Below are positions 1-11,668 of a stretch of DNA of 64,000 nt, in pieces (position 1 is the stretch's first letter; each line of letters opens with the position of its first letter). The notes below the pieces were generated by a model. That model had not been told where the DNA came from. It searched no databases and saw only the letters and a list, made by a program, of their open reading frames with translations. The translations under genes were made by a program, and so were the position numbers. This DNA is from Ectobius pallidus (lineage: Eukaryota; Arthropoda; Insecta; Blattodea; Ectobiidae): the NCBI GenBank assembly GCA_964059195.1, contig CAXKWD010000011.1:34648066-34712065 (forward strand), written 5' to 3'.

Positions 1-180
1 TTATATTCGAGAGTAAATATTTTCAATAACCTACTTTACACGGAATAAAGAAAAAACAAAAAAGAGCTCAAAAAGGATTTTAATGTATAACTTTTATTCT
101 ACGGAAGATTTTCTGCCTGAATATGAACAGTTCTGAAGCATATACATGAGTTTTGGCGTGTACAAGTCACTAAATTTGTA
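1..180. other. AT-rich sequence, nothing recognised
   Basis: No ORF with coding character, no RNA gene and no terminal repeat was recognised here. Confidence 0.5.
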
Positions 181-345
181 TTGAGGGGGAGGGAGGGTAA
201 CTGCTATTGTAACGGACATAGAAACCACGACCTCAGTAGGCTTATTCCATTCTTCATATTGAATAGAGAAGGCCTTGACTAGTCAGATGTTTGTTCAGAT
301 GCACAAATTTAACAGGAAATATATGTTAGGTTATGGCTATAATAA
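181..345 (+). repeat. Dispersed repeat R2, copy 1 (uninterrupted)
   Basis: A stretch starting with a G-rich run and containing the words CAGTAGGCTTATTCC and AAGGCCTTGACTA recurs at about 18390-18545 in the same orientation. The spacing is kept and there are scattered substitutions. The copy here reads through the word TATATGTTAGG without a break, whereas the other copy is split by a LINE at exactly that word. Weaker similarity further on (about 1370-1470 here, 21165-21250 there) suggests the family is longer. Its nature (MITE, SINE or duplicated spacer) is unknown. Confidence 0.6.
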
Positions 346-1660
346 TTTTAAAATTACAAAATAATAGGTTATAACTAGGCACCGGAAAATTAGGAAGATG
401 CCTATTCTGTTCGAAAATTTGCTATATATTTATAGACTGGTGGTAGATGTGTCCGAACTATGATAAGTAAAGCCCTCTGGTGAAGTTTTATCTTGCCTAT
501 TTTTCCCCTTTTTGCCGTTTGTGTCTTTTTTGTCGTTTGTGCCTTTTTTGTTTGTATGTGTACTTTTTTGCATTTAAAATATATTTGAGTAGGTCTAATC
601 TCTCGACCGTATTGAAAAAGTCTTAGTTCGAAACTAGGAATTGACACTAAGTTTATTTTATAGGCATAATATTCCCTACGTAATATGCAATCACATTATT
701 TTCTACACCCAGAAATTTGAGTTCTTCTTGAAGTTTCCTGTTTTTATTAAAAATACCTAATTTCAAAATAAACATTATTTCATATTATTCATCCGAACTA
801 AGAATACATTGTTGTGTTTTCTTATAGAAAAATTACAATTTTGAAATCTTTAAATGTCTTTTTAAAATGCCATTTTCTCAGCCAATATCTTTAAGGCATA
901 ATTTCTATTTTATTATGTTAATTAAAGACTAAACGTAACAAAAACGGTAGGTCTAGGGAAGAGAAAAATTAATTTAGCTGTTATTATGAAAAGTGCATAA
1001 TAAAAAATTGATTGAATTTTTCTAGTGCAGTTGTGTTTTTTGGACTATTTTGCATGTACTACCTTTTTGCACAATATAATTCAGAGGCGTTTATTATCAT
1101 ATTTTTCCTTTCCTTGGTGCCTTTTTAGGCGCTTAAAATATCATTTTTATTGCCTTAAATTCTGAAGACTAGCTATAACCTACGATGAGCAAGTATATAT
1201 ACCATCTCTACAGGTTTAATAGAATAGAAAAGGCGGAGGAAATCGACCTTCAAACATGGCTATCATGCCGAGAAGCGTTACGCAAGAAAAATCTGATATG
1301 TTATAGAAAATAGATATGTTAAATGATAGCAATATTCATATTGAAATATTTACAAGATATTAAGCTATAACATACAAGAAGCTAGTGTACATACTGCCTT
1401 TTCTATTTGTAGTAAACGTCAAAACAAATCGTAACTTAACAGAGTGCACTATATCTAGGCAGTTTGCAGCCAGCGATTGTGGTCCAGATACAAATATTCA
1501 TCTTCATTACAAACAGGTGCTTCTGGTTACATTTCTGTTTTACCATTCAGTCCCTCAAATTACTAAAACAAACATTATAGAACTATTTCTACCTATTACT
1601 TAAATACAACAAACATGCATGTTGATATATTATTAATTTGAATTTATACTGTTACTTTCT
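346..1660. other. AT-rich intergenic or intronic DNA
   Basis: No convincing gene. A segment at about 1370-1470 shares scattered words with 21165-21250 and probably belongs to repeat R2. The ORFs here are short and lack domain signatures. Confidence 0.5.
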
Positions 1661-1925
1661 TCGATTTTGGCTAACCATTTCCTTTTAACTATAAATAAAA
1701 ATTTCCCCATTCTTTTTTTAATAAATCATCCTTCAGAAGTCGGTGAGGTTGGTTGGTTTTGTGTGGAGGTAGAAGTAGAGTTTTACGTGTGTGTGTGCGA
1801 GTCAACGACCGTGGATACGCAAAAATTAGCTTCGGAGTTTGCAACCTGTTGACAAGAAGTTCTTCTGAAGTAGCGAAGATGGGGATTGAACTTGTGGCTT
1901 ACAGATAAGGATAGGAAGATTCAAT

Positions 1926-2144
1926 ATGAGAAGAGTGAGGAAAGTGGGAAGTCAATATAAAAACGGGAGAAATATAGACATGTGGTTCATTGGACTAGTT
2001 ATTATGATACTCGTAGTAATTGGAGCTGTTGAATTAAATCCCGGTCCATCAATGGAAGAGACTGTGAAGAGAGAAATGAGGGATTCAAAGAAATGCATAT
2101 CCAATTTGGTCCAGATACAGCCAACACAACTCTTTCTTTATTAA
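1926..2144 (+). CDS. Short ORF with a 2A-like NPGP motif (probable retroelement fragment)
   Basis: The 72-codon ORF has a basic N-terminus, then a hydrophobic run (residues about 20-34) that ends in AVELNPGP at residues 34-41. The last four codons, AAT CCC GGT CCA, lie at 2037-2048. VELNPGP matches the core of 2A or 2A-like peptides, which cause ribosome skipping between the last G and P. 2A-like peptides are known in some animal non-LTR retrotransposons and viruses. About 30 codons follow before the stop, so this is probably the 5' end of a truncated element. A hydrophobic helix before the motif is compatible with a signal-like 2A. No reverse transcriptase follows within 2 kb. The alternative is a chance motif in a random ORF, but the full heptapeptide makes that less likely. 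Confidence 0.45.
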   Translation: MRRVRKVGSQYKNGRNIDMWFIGLVIMILVVIGAVELNPGPSMEETVKREMRDSKKCISNLVQIQPTQLFLY

Positions 2145-2196
2145 CTTTCATGTTTATGTTTCAGTTTCAGTTTATTAATAGCTGTAGATTCCTTGA

Positions 2197-2370
2197 GAAT
2201 TTCAGCTTCACCATTAACTTACAATATAATACAATAAAAACAATTAAAATATAATATAATAAAAATAATAGATCAACAGTGCTGGTAGCAATAGTAGAAT
2301 TTCAGCTTCGTCATCAACTTACAATATAATACAATAAAAACAATAGATCAATAGTGCTGGTAGCTATAAG
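2197..2370 (+). repeat. Two ~100-bp direct repeats
   Basis: The block GAATTTCAGCTTC... followed by a run of short ACAATATAATACAATAAAAAC-like words and AGTGCTGGTAGC occurs twice in tandem, starting near 2197 and 2297. It may be the 3' tail of a LINE or SINE; no coding sequence is attached. Confidence 0.6.
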
Positions 2371-2699
2371 TCAGGTAGCTACATGACAATTCAGTAAACA
2401 AAATTAGTTATAACCTAGATTAACCTTACATGTATCATTAATTCTATTATCATTTTCTGCATTTATATGACAATTCTATCTGTTGTAGCAACTTATCGTT
2501 ATCAAATTAATTATTTCTACAGTTCTTCAATATCATACAAGCATTTATTAATAAGAAATTTCTATTCTATTGTATTCTATATCCTGCGAGTTAGTCTTTT
2601 CGGATCACTTGGAATGCATAAATAGCGTACATTAACGTTAATTGGACGTGTTTTATTGTGACAAGTAGAAAGCTATTACTTCTTTAAGCTGTAATAGCT

Positions 2700-3085
2700 A
2701 ATAGTACATTATGCAACAAGCCTATAATGACATTTATTAAGATACGAGTAAGTTTGCGTTGCTCGTTTCATAATTATCATATGTGTTTTTATTTACCGTT
2801 ATAGCCGAGTTGCATATGACTGTTTTTGTTCGACCATAATTAGTCTAAATGATCATTTTATAGATTTTAGATTCACTCAAACCATCACGCTTCAGCACGC
2901 CATAACCTTCGCATTAGCTGGTTTTAGTTCCTGTATTCTATGATAGATGGTAGCTCATGACGGTCAAATCGAATTTTCCTTTTGGTTATTCTCTCGAAAC
3001 CAAAGGATTTTGACAACACGAAATTAATTCATTTTAGTGTACTATTAAAATTAACACGAACTGGCTATATATTAACGTAGTTTTC
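2700..3085 (+). repeat. Dispersed repeat R1, copy 1 (uninterrupted)
   Basis: A ~390-bp stretch with the words AGTTGCATATGACTG, CGACCATAATTAG, TTTTGACAACACG and TTAAAATTAACACGAAC. The same order of words is found at 23865-24008 plus 24943-25290, and at 36885-37014 plus 38120-38390. A partial copy lies inverted at about 35495-35590. Two of the other copies are split by transposons, and this one shows the unsplit state. No ORF or terminal inverted repeat identifies the family. Confidence 0.65.
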
Positions 3086-3249
3086 AACTGCAACCCTCAA
3101 GTTCTCAATATCGTTCCGTGTTCGATAATATCGATACTACACCGATGTTATAATGGAAATCAGTTTCGAAATGAGTATCATTATGACACCGTTACGTCAC
3201 ACGTAATACGCATATTAGTACAGTCGAACAAAAAATAGATTTCCACTGA

Positions 3250-3275
3250 GTGTGTGTGTGTGTATATATATATAT
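3250..3275. repeat. (TG)n(TA)n microsatellite
   Basis: A short run of TG dinucleotides is followed directly by TA dinucleotides. Confidence 0.85.
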
Positions 3276-4597
3276 GTCAATTTTTAATGCTACTATTTTT
3301 TACCTTCATGCATTTTAAAGCCTTCTTAAACAACTTTAGAAAATGTTAAGTTAGTTTGGACTAACTTAAATTGTTTATATCTAAGTTTATATCATGACTA
3401 GTAACTTTTGTTACTTTTAATGCATTTTTATAATATGTGATTTTAGATTAGGTGATATATGCAATATTTTATAATTGAGCGTAGCTGGACAACGTATTTT
3501 AACATATTATAGTCTAAAGTTCAATTGGAAAATGAAAATTCGAAATTCTTTAAGCTAGTTTTACGCAACATGCAGAAGACGTTTCACGAAATTTTCGGCT
3601 GTTTCCTAGATTAACCTACCCGATTTTTTTTGTGTATTTCACAATAATGAAAATTTCATCGCACAAGTTTATGAAAATTAAAATTTATTATAGGCATGTT
3701 TACTTTTGTTAGTGTGTACATTACAACTATATTCTTATGGTACCTAATTAATTTTCACAGCTGTAGCCTAAATTTAGTTTCCTAGGGTTATTATTTATTA
3801 TTATTCAAGCAGTTAAATATAATTATAGAATAGGTATTGTCAATAATATAAATTAAATGTGGCTTAAATTAAAGTTCACACGTTAAAACTAGTCCAAATA
3901 TTACGTCAGATTATAAAATGGTTTGCTATTTTGCTAAGTATTAACAGAGTATTTGCTTTAAAACAAGTGTGACGGGCTTTTCTACTTTATACTATGGGCG
4001 ACCAAACTTTTGAAGGCGCTCTTACTTTATGCTATAAAGTTCCCTAACTTCTTGGATTAAATCTTCGCCAAAATCTGTGACGACTAATATGTGATTATTC
4101 TCAATCGTAGTATATAAGTTTACTGAACTCCTACAAAACAAGGTCACTCATACACCTGTCGTGTCATCACAACACTGCCTGCATAGTCCACATTCCAACA
4201 TTCAGTACGACTACCTTTGACACCGGGTGATTGCAAACTTCCTACTCTCAGTCTACTTTCTCTCTCTTTTAACAAATTACCCAGTTTTGATAATATTGAT
4301 GAAAATTTCTATTAACGGGCGCCATCATCAATACGCTTCCTCTTTTCTTTTTGTTATGTATCAGCCCAGACACAAATTAAATTATAGATACACAGGCTAT
4401 GTACCTACATGCCCCTCGACTAGCTTTTAAATTAACAGAGGAGACGGGAGTTGGGTTCGGATTTACCTTTCGTTTATTTTTTTTTATTCTGCTTCTTCTT
4501 TTTCTCCTTTTTTTTTTTTATACTCACTACCAAAGCATGTAACTTAGCACAAAAACCAGCTACTCTCAAACCATTACAAGGATAAGGGTCAAAAATC
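3276..4597. other. AT-rich DNA left of the Gypsy element, with two primer-binding-site-like words
   Basis: No gene recognised. CTATGGGCGACCA at about 3993-4005 resembles the primer binding site of the adjacent LTR element (CTATGGGCGCCA near 12126-12137) in the same orientation and is followed by a similar AACTTTT word. AACGGGCGCCA at 4315-4324 also reads TGGCGCCC on the minus strand. These could be traces of older related elements or chance. Confidence 0.35.
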
Positions 4598-7023
4598 TGA
4601 ACTTCACGTTAATTTACTTTGCATAACAATAACCATAATTTATTTAATATATTATTTTTTTTTTCTTTTTTTTCAACAATAACAATCTTATATACAATAA
4701 ATTACATTTACACTACATTAACCTTTCAACACTTTTATTGGTAGGATAATATTTGATTATTCAAGGTTAGTATACCCAATTTTAACTATATAAGTACGTT
4801 CTCTGTTCAACAATAACAAATCCTTAATTAATTACTTTAATTTTCTTTCTTTGTTTTTCAGGTATCTACTAGAACATCTGGTATTATTCTTCTAATTTAC
4901 TACTGACTTGTGTAGTCATTTACATGTGCAACTTCAGGATAGTTCAATATATATATTATACTTTTTTTTTTTTAATAAATAAAGGTTTTCAATTCATAAT
5001 CCAGTCCTTAACTCTACAAATTACACTCAATAATCCCACCTATGTCTCCTATATTAGTCTATTAGTCAGCTTAGTCCATGAAGAATTGTATTTAAAGATA
5101 GATAGGAAAGACAGTCTCATGAAGAAAGAAATAGAAGTTTAGGCCTATACCCACAGAGTGACTGTGGCGATAGACCACCGATACAGGAGCGACGTCTAGA
5201 TCTTGAGTTACAAACAATCTGACTCCTCTCCTGCAACCGGGAAAATATTAATGGGCCGCAAACAAAAATAAAATTTTGTAAATCGACGTCAGAGGTCCCT
5301 GACACTCTCTCCTAGAGGCACGTGGGGCCGTTGTTCGCCTCCAACATCGATGGCTTTCACAATCTCTCATAAATTTCTTTTCTTTATATATACTAGTATA
5401 GGCCTTGCCTACTACCAGATTTTATTTGTTTGATTCGGGATACTTCCGGCGTTCCCTCACCTCACCCTTACAATCTCTAGTACTTGTTCATACTTATCAG
5501 TACACTACTCGTAATTACCTTTTCTCCTCTTTCTAACCTAACCAATCATTTGTTGTTATCTTTCAACTCACTCTCCTCTTTCTAACCTGACCAATCATCA
5601 GCTATTATCTTTTAACCCCTTTCTTTCTTTAAGTAGAGTTCCCTTCAGCTTATACCATTGATTTAATTCACTCGGTGGTTATTCTAGTTTTCCTACTTCT
5701 TACGTTACTACTCTTTAGCATGGGCACCCAATCTTCTTTTGTCTCTAAATTCCCTAGAATTCTAACTGAAACTAATTCACGCCCAGATTTGTAAGCTTCT
5801 CTATAACCCCTGTAGTGACTTTTACTTCTACCCTAACATGTAAATCTTCCAATGGTACACACCTACTGCACTACCACTCGTAGGCCTTCTTTTGCCCTTC
5901 AATCTTTCCACTTCTTATCCCCCTCTACCATATTCCATACACCTTCGCTTGTAGATAAATCTCTATAAAAAAACATAACTTAACATTACAGGCCAGCATG
6001 AAATCTATTTATAGATAGTCACCCGTCACCTGAACGAAACCCAAGAGGGAGGGGCCCTCGTAAGAAGTACTAAGCATGCCCCTTAATTACTTTTCTTCCT
6101 TACTCCCCTCGCGTCCTGTCTCAAAAATAACAAAGTTTCTATGAGCATCACCAATTGCCCCTAGCTATGTATTCATTCGTGGGACAATCACCCAAAAAAA
6201 ACCTAAAGTGAAGAGATTTAACTTTGGCATTCAGTTGTTAGGCTCTTGACTGCTCTTTTATAATTAATTTAGACCAGAAATAGAAAATAGTTGGATTACT
6301 GGATTTCATCACTTTACTTCTAGAATTCTCACTTCTATGTTTCTATTCTATTCTATTCTATTATTCCATACGGTGTCTAATCGCCATACATGACTTAGAA
6401 ACCATCCTTACAAAAAAAAAGGATATCTCAATTTTCTCACTCCCCAAACAATAAGAAAAAGTCTAGACGACTATACTCAACCAGTGATGTCCAACTTATC
6501 CTCCGATCCTGAGTTGTCTTCCATTACTTCCTGATGTCCATATCTGCTCTTATTCAGAGCGAGCAGTCACGACTCACTCTCACAGCTGATGTTCGCTGTA
6601 GCGGTGTCTCGTACTGGCCGACTTGGTGTATTCTTCTGATTAATGACTATCTCCATATAGCCGTGTCAAGGAAGTTCACAACCAGAATTTCCTTTAGATG
6701 AAAGTCTGACACACCATTATGCCAGAACGCCTCTACCGCTGTCACACATCCCAATCTCGTCTTCTCCCTTCTGCCTTTTTAACTTCTCTCTCTCGTGGTC
6801 AGGCACGTACTACTAACCGTCTTTCAGGTTCCGCACGTCTCCCTCGTCGATTCACCGTCGACGCATGCGCACCTCTCCTTTTCTGTAATTCAAATAAAAT
6901 TCAGGGCAGTATCGATAATCATGAAAATGTTCAATATCGATTAGTTGCGGTCCCCCAACCCTTCCTTTGTTTAGGAATGGTCTCCTATCGTTGATTATGC
7001 ACGTCGCTATTTGCGTCGTTACA
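4598..7023 (-). repeat. 3' LTR of the Gypsy element
   Basis: It is a direct repeat of 12149-14575. The right edge (TTGCGTCGTTACA at 7011-7023) is fixed because sequence identity stops there, because the minus strand starts TG, and because a purine tract abuts it. The left edge is less sure. Perfect identity starts at 4639, and 4598-4638 matches the other LTR only at roughly three positions in four. TG at 4598 is the best terminus. At ~2.4 kb it is long for a Gypsy LTR. Short ORFs inside it are not genes. Confidence 0.88.
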
Positions 7024-7033
7024 TTCTTCCCGC
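7024..7033 (-). promoter_or_regulatory. Polypurine tract
   Basis: The minus strand reads GCGGGAAGAA directly before the TG of the 3' LTR. This is the expected place and composition for the plus-strand primer of reverse transcription. Confidence 0.7.
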
Positions 7034-7126
7034 ACTCACCATAAAAAAAAATAATGTTGACACAGGTCACATTTTTTTTTTTTTTTTTTTTTTGTGCGTG
7101 TCTCTTTTACCAGCCTTAAAGAATGT

Positions 7127-10100
7127 TTATCCAGGAACAAAGGGTTTCAAGTCTTTGACGTGCCACTTCCCCAACTTTTTACCAAAACGGTTTGTCAGTT
7201 CGTAGCTATTTTCACTGAACTTTTTCTTTATAATATAGGGCCCGACAAACTTTGCACTTAAACCTGCTGTATAAGCTTGTGAGGCATCACTTAATTTAAA
7301 GTTTCTTCTTAACACTAGATCTCCTGGACGAAATTTCACCTCTCTCCTCCGAAGATTATAATAATGACTCGAATTCTTATAGGCGGTTTCTAAGTTATGT
7401 CTAACCATCAAACGTACCGTTTTCAATTTATTGAGTTTTTCCACCCAAAGTTTTGGGATTTCTTTATGAATCGGTTGGTTTTCCACCCTTTCAATCCTAC
7501 TGATAATTTCAGGCTCCTTCCCATAATTTAGCATATAAGGAGTGCATCCAGTGGAACTATGCTTAGCCGTATTTATAGCAAAATTAAATTCTCTCAAATA
7601 CACATCCCAAACTGTCTGATCCTTTTGAATATAACTAGAAATCATTGTTTTCAATACTCTATTGACTCTTTCTACTGGATTTCCTTGTGGCGAATATACA
7701 GGTAAATAACAAGGAGTTATATTAAAAGCTTTAGCTATCTCTCGCATTAATTTACTAGTGTATTGCGGTCCATTATCCATCAGCAAATATCCCGGAATTC
7801 CCCATTTAAGGATAATCAATTCATAAAATGCTTCCGTAACTGCTCTACTGGTTGCTTTCCTTAACGCTTTACATTCTACATATTTGGTAAAGGTGTCCTG
7901 AAATACTACAATGTATCGGTTCCCTTTTTTGGAACGTGGGTAAGGTCCCAACAAATCAGTAGCTACAGTCATCCAAGGTTTCTCTTTCTGGTAAAAATGC
8001 ATTGGTCCTGCTTGAGCCGTCTGTAACACTTTCTGTCTCTGACATATTTCACAAGCAGTAACATATTTAGCAACATCTCTAAACATTCCCGGCCAATAAT
8101 ACTTGTTTGCTATTCTAAAGAAAGTTTTAGCTATCCCCATATGTCCTGCAGTCGGTGCATCATGACATTCCTGCAATACTTTAATCCTAAAATCTTGCGG
8201 AATAACTAATTTCCACCTATTTACTGTTCCCTCTAAAGTTTGTTCTAACTGATCTAATCTAAGATGGTACAACTTCCCATCTACGACCTTCCAATCTGGC
8301 CAAAATTTAGGTTTACTCTGTACTTGCTCTTTCCGCTTAATATACCAAGCATCTTGTATATTTTCCCATTCCACTACTTCAGAGTTATCAGTCAACAAGA
8401 GGCAAAATTCTTCCTCTACCGTTTTCTCTTGAACTTTCCCTTCGTGTATTCTAGATAAAGCATCCGGAACTTTTTGTAATCTACCAGGCCTATGTATTAC
8501 TTCAAAATCATACTCCTGGAGCAATAAACTCCACCTAGCTAATCGTCCAGTCGGATTCTGTAATGTATTTAACCATTTCAGAGCAAAGTGATCAGTATAT
8601 ACTTTAAAATGATAACCTTCCAAATAAGGACGAAACTTTTGAACTGCCCACAATATAGCTAACAATTCTTTCTCGACTATTGCCCACTTTTGCTCACCTA
8701 CTGTTAAAGTTTTACTAGCATAAGCTATTACTTTTTCCTCTCCTTCCTCTCCTGTCTGAATTAATGCTGCTCCTAGTCCTGAAAAACTAGCATCGGTCTG
8801 TAGCACTAGGGGTTTAGTATAATCTGGACAAGTTAATATAGGACTACTAGATAATTTCGATTTTAATTCATCAAAAGATTCCTGACATTCCTTAGTCCAA
8901 CGCCATCTCTGATTCTTTTTCAGAAGTGCAGTGAGGGGCTTTACAACTTCAGAAAAAAATGGAATGAATCGTCGGTACCAAGAAGCCAATCCTAAAAATG
9001 CTCGTACTTCCTTGACTTTTGTAGGGGCTGGATACTCAAGGATACACGAGATTTTATCTGAATCTACAGCAATTCCTAATGGAGTAATGATATGACCCAA
9101 ATATTTTAATTCACTTCTGCAAAATTTTGATTTTTCCCTATTAATTTTCAGGTTAGCTTTTCTTAATTTCTCTAAGACTTTTTCTAACAAGGACAAATGT
9201 TCTTCAAAGGTCTCGCTAATAAGTACTATATCATCCAAATAACAAAAGCATTTCTCTCCTATCTCTTCTCTTAATATAGTATCAACTAATCTTTGAAACG
9301 AGGCTGGTGCGTTATGGATTCCAAAAGGCATAACTCGAAACTGATACAATCCTCTACCAGGTACGGTAAATGCTGTTTTTTCTTTACTTGCTTCATCTAA
9401 TGGAACTTGCCAATACCCATTTTTCAAATCTATTGTACTGATATACCTAGCATGTCGTAATTTACTCAAAACATGTTCAATGTATGGCAAAGGATAACTA
9501 TCTCTTTTAGTACAATTGTTTACTTTTCTGAAATCTACGCAGAACCTCCATGTTCTATCTGGTTTCTTTACCATAACTACCGGAGACGACCAAGGTGAAT
9601 TTGAAGGCTCTATAACTTTTTCCAATAACATTTTATCTATTTCCGCGTGTATAACTTTTTCCAAAATGGGTGATACTGGATAATATCTTTGTTTTATAGG
9701 TTTTGCATCGCCTGTATCAATAACATGAGAAATCAGATCGGTAAGTCCAGTACACTGATCAAATTTCTGTAACTGATTTTCCAAAAACACATTCAATCTG
9801 TCCCTTTCCTGAGGTGTAGGTAAAGTAAGAATATTATGTAGTTGATCTTCTTCTTTTAAATCTATAGCCTTAACAAATTGAAAAATTTTTGCTGGTTCAT
9901 CTTTGAAATACCAAGTCCCATCTTGCAAATCTACTACTAACCCAATTTGTTTCAAAACGTCCATGCCCAGAATCATATCTACTGCTAAATTTGGCATAAT
10001 TTTACATTTTATCTGAAAGATCCTGTCCTGCAATTTCATCTCAAAAGTTCTTTCTCCTGTTATAGAACTATAAGTTTTATCTGCTAGTTGCACCACCCTA

Positions 10101-11668
10101 ACTTCAGATTCTTCTACTGCTAAATCTAACATTTTACACAAAAAATCACCTTTCTCTCCCACATAAGTTTTATCTGAACCGGAATCTATTAAAGCAATAA
10201 ACGTAATATCCTCCAGCAAAATTTCAACAAAACATCTATCTCCATTAACTAAATCTGTAGGATTTATATTTAACATCACACAAGCCTGATTTTTAGTTAA
10301 TTGTCGTAAAGAATTTGTAGGCCTAACTTTTCTTTCTTGGGGCATCCTACAATCAATAGACCTATGTCCAAGCTTATTACAATTATAACATTTAATCGTA
10401 GTGCGTGGAGTAACTCTACGAGGTGCCTTACACTCGAACTGTCTATGTCCTATTTTATCACAGTTCCAACATCGCTGGTTATTTGAAAAACGCGAAGTGG
10501 TGTTTTTACCATTATCCCTCGACTCATCCTGTCTCTCTTTATTTTCTATTGCTTTAACTATTCTGGAATCATTTACATGACTTGAATTTCGTTCTTTGTC
10601 CCACGTCTTTGCAGAAAAACTAACATTGGGTTTCTTTTGTAACTCGGACGATGGAAGTTCCTGTTTTCCCTGAATTCCTAGCGCTGTATGAACTGAAGGT
10701 ATAACAACTTGTCTCTGAGGTTTATAAGCCGTTTCTTTAATTGTAGCTCTAACCTGCGTTGGAGGAGGAATATATCTCTCAGAATCTAACAATATTTGTT
10801 CATACTGTCTACCTACACGTATTAAATCTGTTATAGTTTGAATCTCTGCAGGTCTAAGGTACAATTTTACATCAGGACGCAAATTTTTGATAACAGTCTT
10901 CATCATTTGTTGAGGACTCATTGGAGTACTTAGCCTCCTCATTAACGTTTGAATAGCATTAACATAATCAAAAATCGATTCTTTGGGACCTTGCGTTCTC
11001 TGTCTAATCTCATCCAAAAGCGAGTCTTCCTCATCAACAGGCAAGTAATATTCTCTAAATTCTTTCAAAAAAGCTTCCCATGTAGGCCAATCTGTTAATC
11101 TGTTCCTGTACCAAAGTAAAGCTGAATCTTGTAAAATTTCGGGTAATACTGACAATAACTCTACACCCTGTAACTTAGAACTTTGTTTTAAATCTTCCAA
11201 TCTCTCCAAAAATAAGTAAATACTATCCCCAGGTTTGAATTTAATGTTCCATTTACGAACCAGATCTAAAGTATTTGGTTTATGTGGCTCTAACTGAATT
11301 GTAAACGATGGTACTACTGGTACAACTTCTTCCGAATCAGCTACCGCCATGGCCTTCCTACGCATTAACTTAACCCATGTATACACTACATCTCCATATG
11401 AATCTTGTGGAACCGTTATATTATGTTCAACTAAATCTTCTTCCAAAACTTCCTGACTCAGAGCAAAAGCCGTAATTAACACTTGAAATGACTGAGGGTT
11501 CTTACGGGCATAATCTAACAAGCGTTGTCTTAACTCATCCCTTGTACCTGTGGTCGGTAACTTTACTCTATCACATTCTGCCTCTAAATCCGCCTTCCTC
11601 AACTTCCTAATAGCTTGGGTTAACTCAGCTGCTCTTATTTGTGCATACGGATCAACATAAGTAGCCAT
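7127..11668 (-). CDS. gag-pol: Gag-Pol polyprotein of the Gypsy element
   Basis: One uninterrupted 1513-codon ORF; gag and pol are fused with no frameshift. Order: SAP-like helical N-terminus (about residues 13-55); capsid-like region (about 120-295); two CX2CX4HX4C zinc knuckles (C400-C413 and C427-C440); aspartic protease with DSGS at 495-498; reverse transcriptase with YLDD at 810-813; RNase H with TDAS at 958-961 and D1026; integrase with the H1169/H1176/C1206/C1209 zinc site, catalytic triad D1238, D1298, E1333, and a C-terminal GPY module (1476-1478). All expected catalytic residues are present, so the protein looks functional. The start codon is the first ATG after the leader and gives the basic, helical N-terminus. 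No chromodomain and no env are seen. The 100 bp between its stop and the polypurine tract hold a long A-run on the minus strand. Confidence 0.97.
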   Translation of the reverse strand: MATYVDPYAQIRAAELTQAIRKLRKADLEAECDRVKLPTTGTRDELRQRLLDYARKNPQSFQVLITAFALSQEVLEEDLVEHNITVPQDSYGDVVYTWVKLMRRKAMAVADSEEVVPVVPSFTIQLEPHKPNTLDLVRKWNIKFKPGDSIYLFLERLEDLKQSSKLQGVELLSVLPEILQDSALLWYRNRLTDWPTWEAFLKEFREYYLPVDEEDSLLDEIRQRTQGPKESIFDYVNAIQTLMRRLSTPMSPQQMMKTVIKNLRPDVKLYLRPAEIQTITDLIRVGRQYEQILLDSERYIPPPTQVRATIKETAYKPQRQVVIPSVHTALGIQGKQELPSSELQKKPNVSFSAKTWDKERNSSHVNDSRIVKAIENKERQDESRDNGKNTTSRFSNNQRCWNCDKIGHRQFECKAPRRVTPRTTIKCYNCNKLGHRSIDCRMPQERKVRPTNSLRQLTKNQACVMLNINPTDLVNGDRCFVEILLEDITFIALIDSGSDKTYVGEKGDFLCKMLDLAVEESEVRVVQLADKTYSSITGERTFEMKLQDRIFQIKCKIMPNLAVDMILGMDVLKQIGLVVDLQDGTWYFKDEPAKIFQFVKAIDLKEEDQLHNILTLPTPQERDRLNVFLENQLQKFDQCTGLTDLISHVIDTGDAKPIKQRYYPVSPILEKVIHAEIDKMLLEKVIEPSNSPWSSPVVMVKKPDRTWRFCVDFRKVNNCTKRDSYPLPYIEHVLSKLRHARYISTIDLKNGYWQVPLDEASKEKTAFTVPGRGLYQFRVMPFGIHNAPASFQRLVDTILREEIGEKCFCYLDDIVLISETFEEHLSLLEKVLEKLRKANLKINREKSKFCRSELKYLGHIITPLGIAVDSDKISCILEYPAPTKVKEVRAFLGLASWYRRFIPFFSEVVKPLTALLKKNQRWRWTKECQESFDELKSKLSSSPILTCPDYTKPLVLQTDASFSGLGAALIQTGEEGEEKVIAYASKTLTVGEQKWAIVEKELLAILWAVQKFRPYLEGYHFKVYTDHFALKWLNTLQNPTGRLARWSLLLQEYDFEVIHRPGRLQKVPDALSRIHEGKVQEKTVEEEFCLLLTDNSEVVEWENIQDAWYIKRKEQVQSKPKFWPDWKVVDGKLYHLRLDQLEQTLEGTVNRWKLVIPQDFRIKVLQECHDAPTAGHMGIAKTFFRIANKYYWPGMFRDVAKYVTACEICQRQKVLQTAQAGPMHFYQKEKPWMTVATDLLGPYPRSKKGNRYIVVFQDTFTKYVECKALRKATSRAVTEAFYELIILKWGIPGYLLMDNGPQYTSKLMREIAKAFNITPCYLPVYSPQGNPVERVNRVLKTMISSYIQKDQTVWDVYLREFNFAINTAKHSSTGCTPYMLNYGKEPEIISRIERVENQPIHKEIPKLWVEKLNKLKTVRLMVRHNLETAYKNSSHYYNLRRREVKFRPGDLVLRRNFKLSDASQAYTAGLSAKFVGPYIIKKKFSENSYELTNRFGKKLGKWHVKDLKPFVPG

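Noticed and set aside
4311..4326. Primer binding site of a second LTR element
   Set aside because: TGGCGCCCGTT on the minus strand fits, but no LTR edge or gag follows. Kept only as a note in the flanking region.
4924..6994. ORFs inside the left LTR (and the identical ones at 12476-14546)
   Set aside because: LTRs are non-coding; the frames have no domain features and start or end at random.
7127..11668. Endogenous retrovirus with env
   Set aside because: No envelope ORF exists between pol and the 3' LTR; only ~100 bp lie there.
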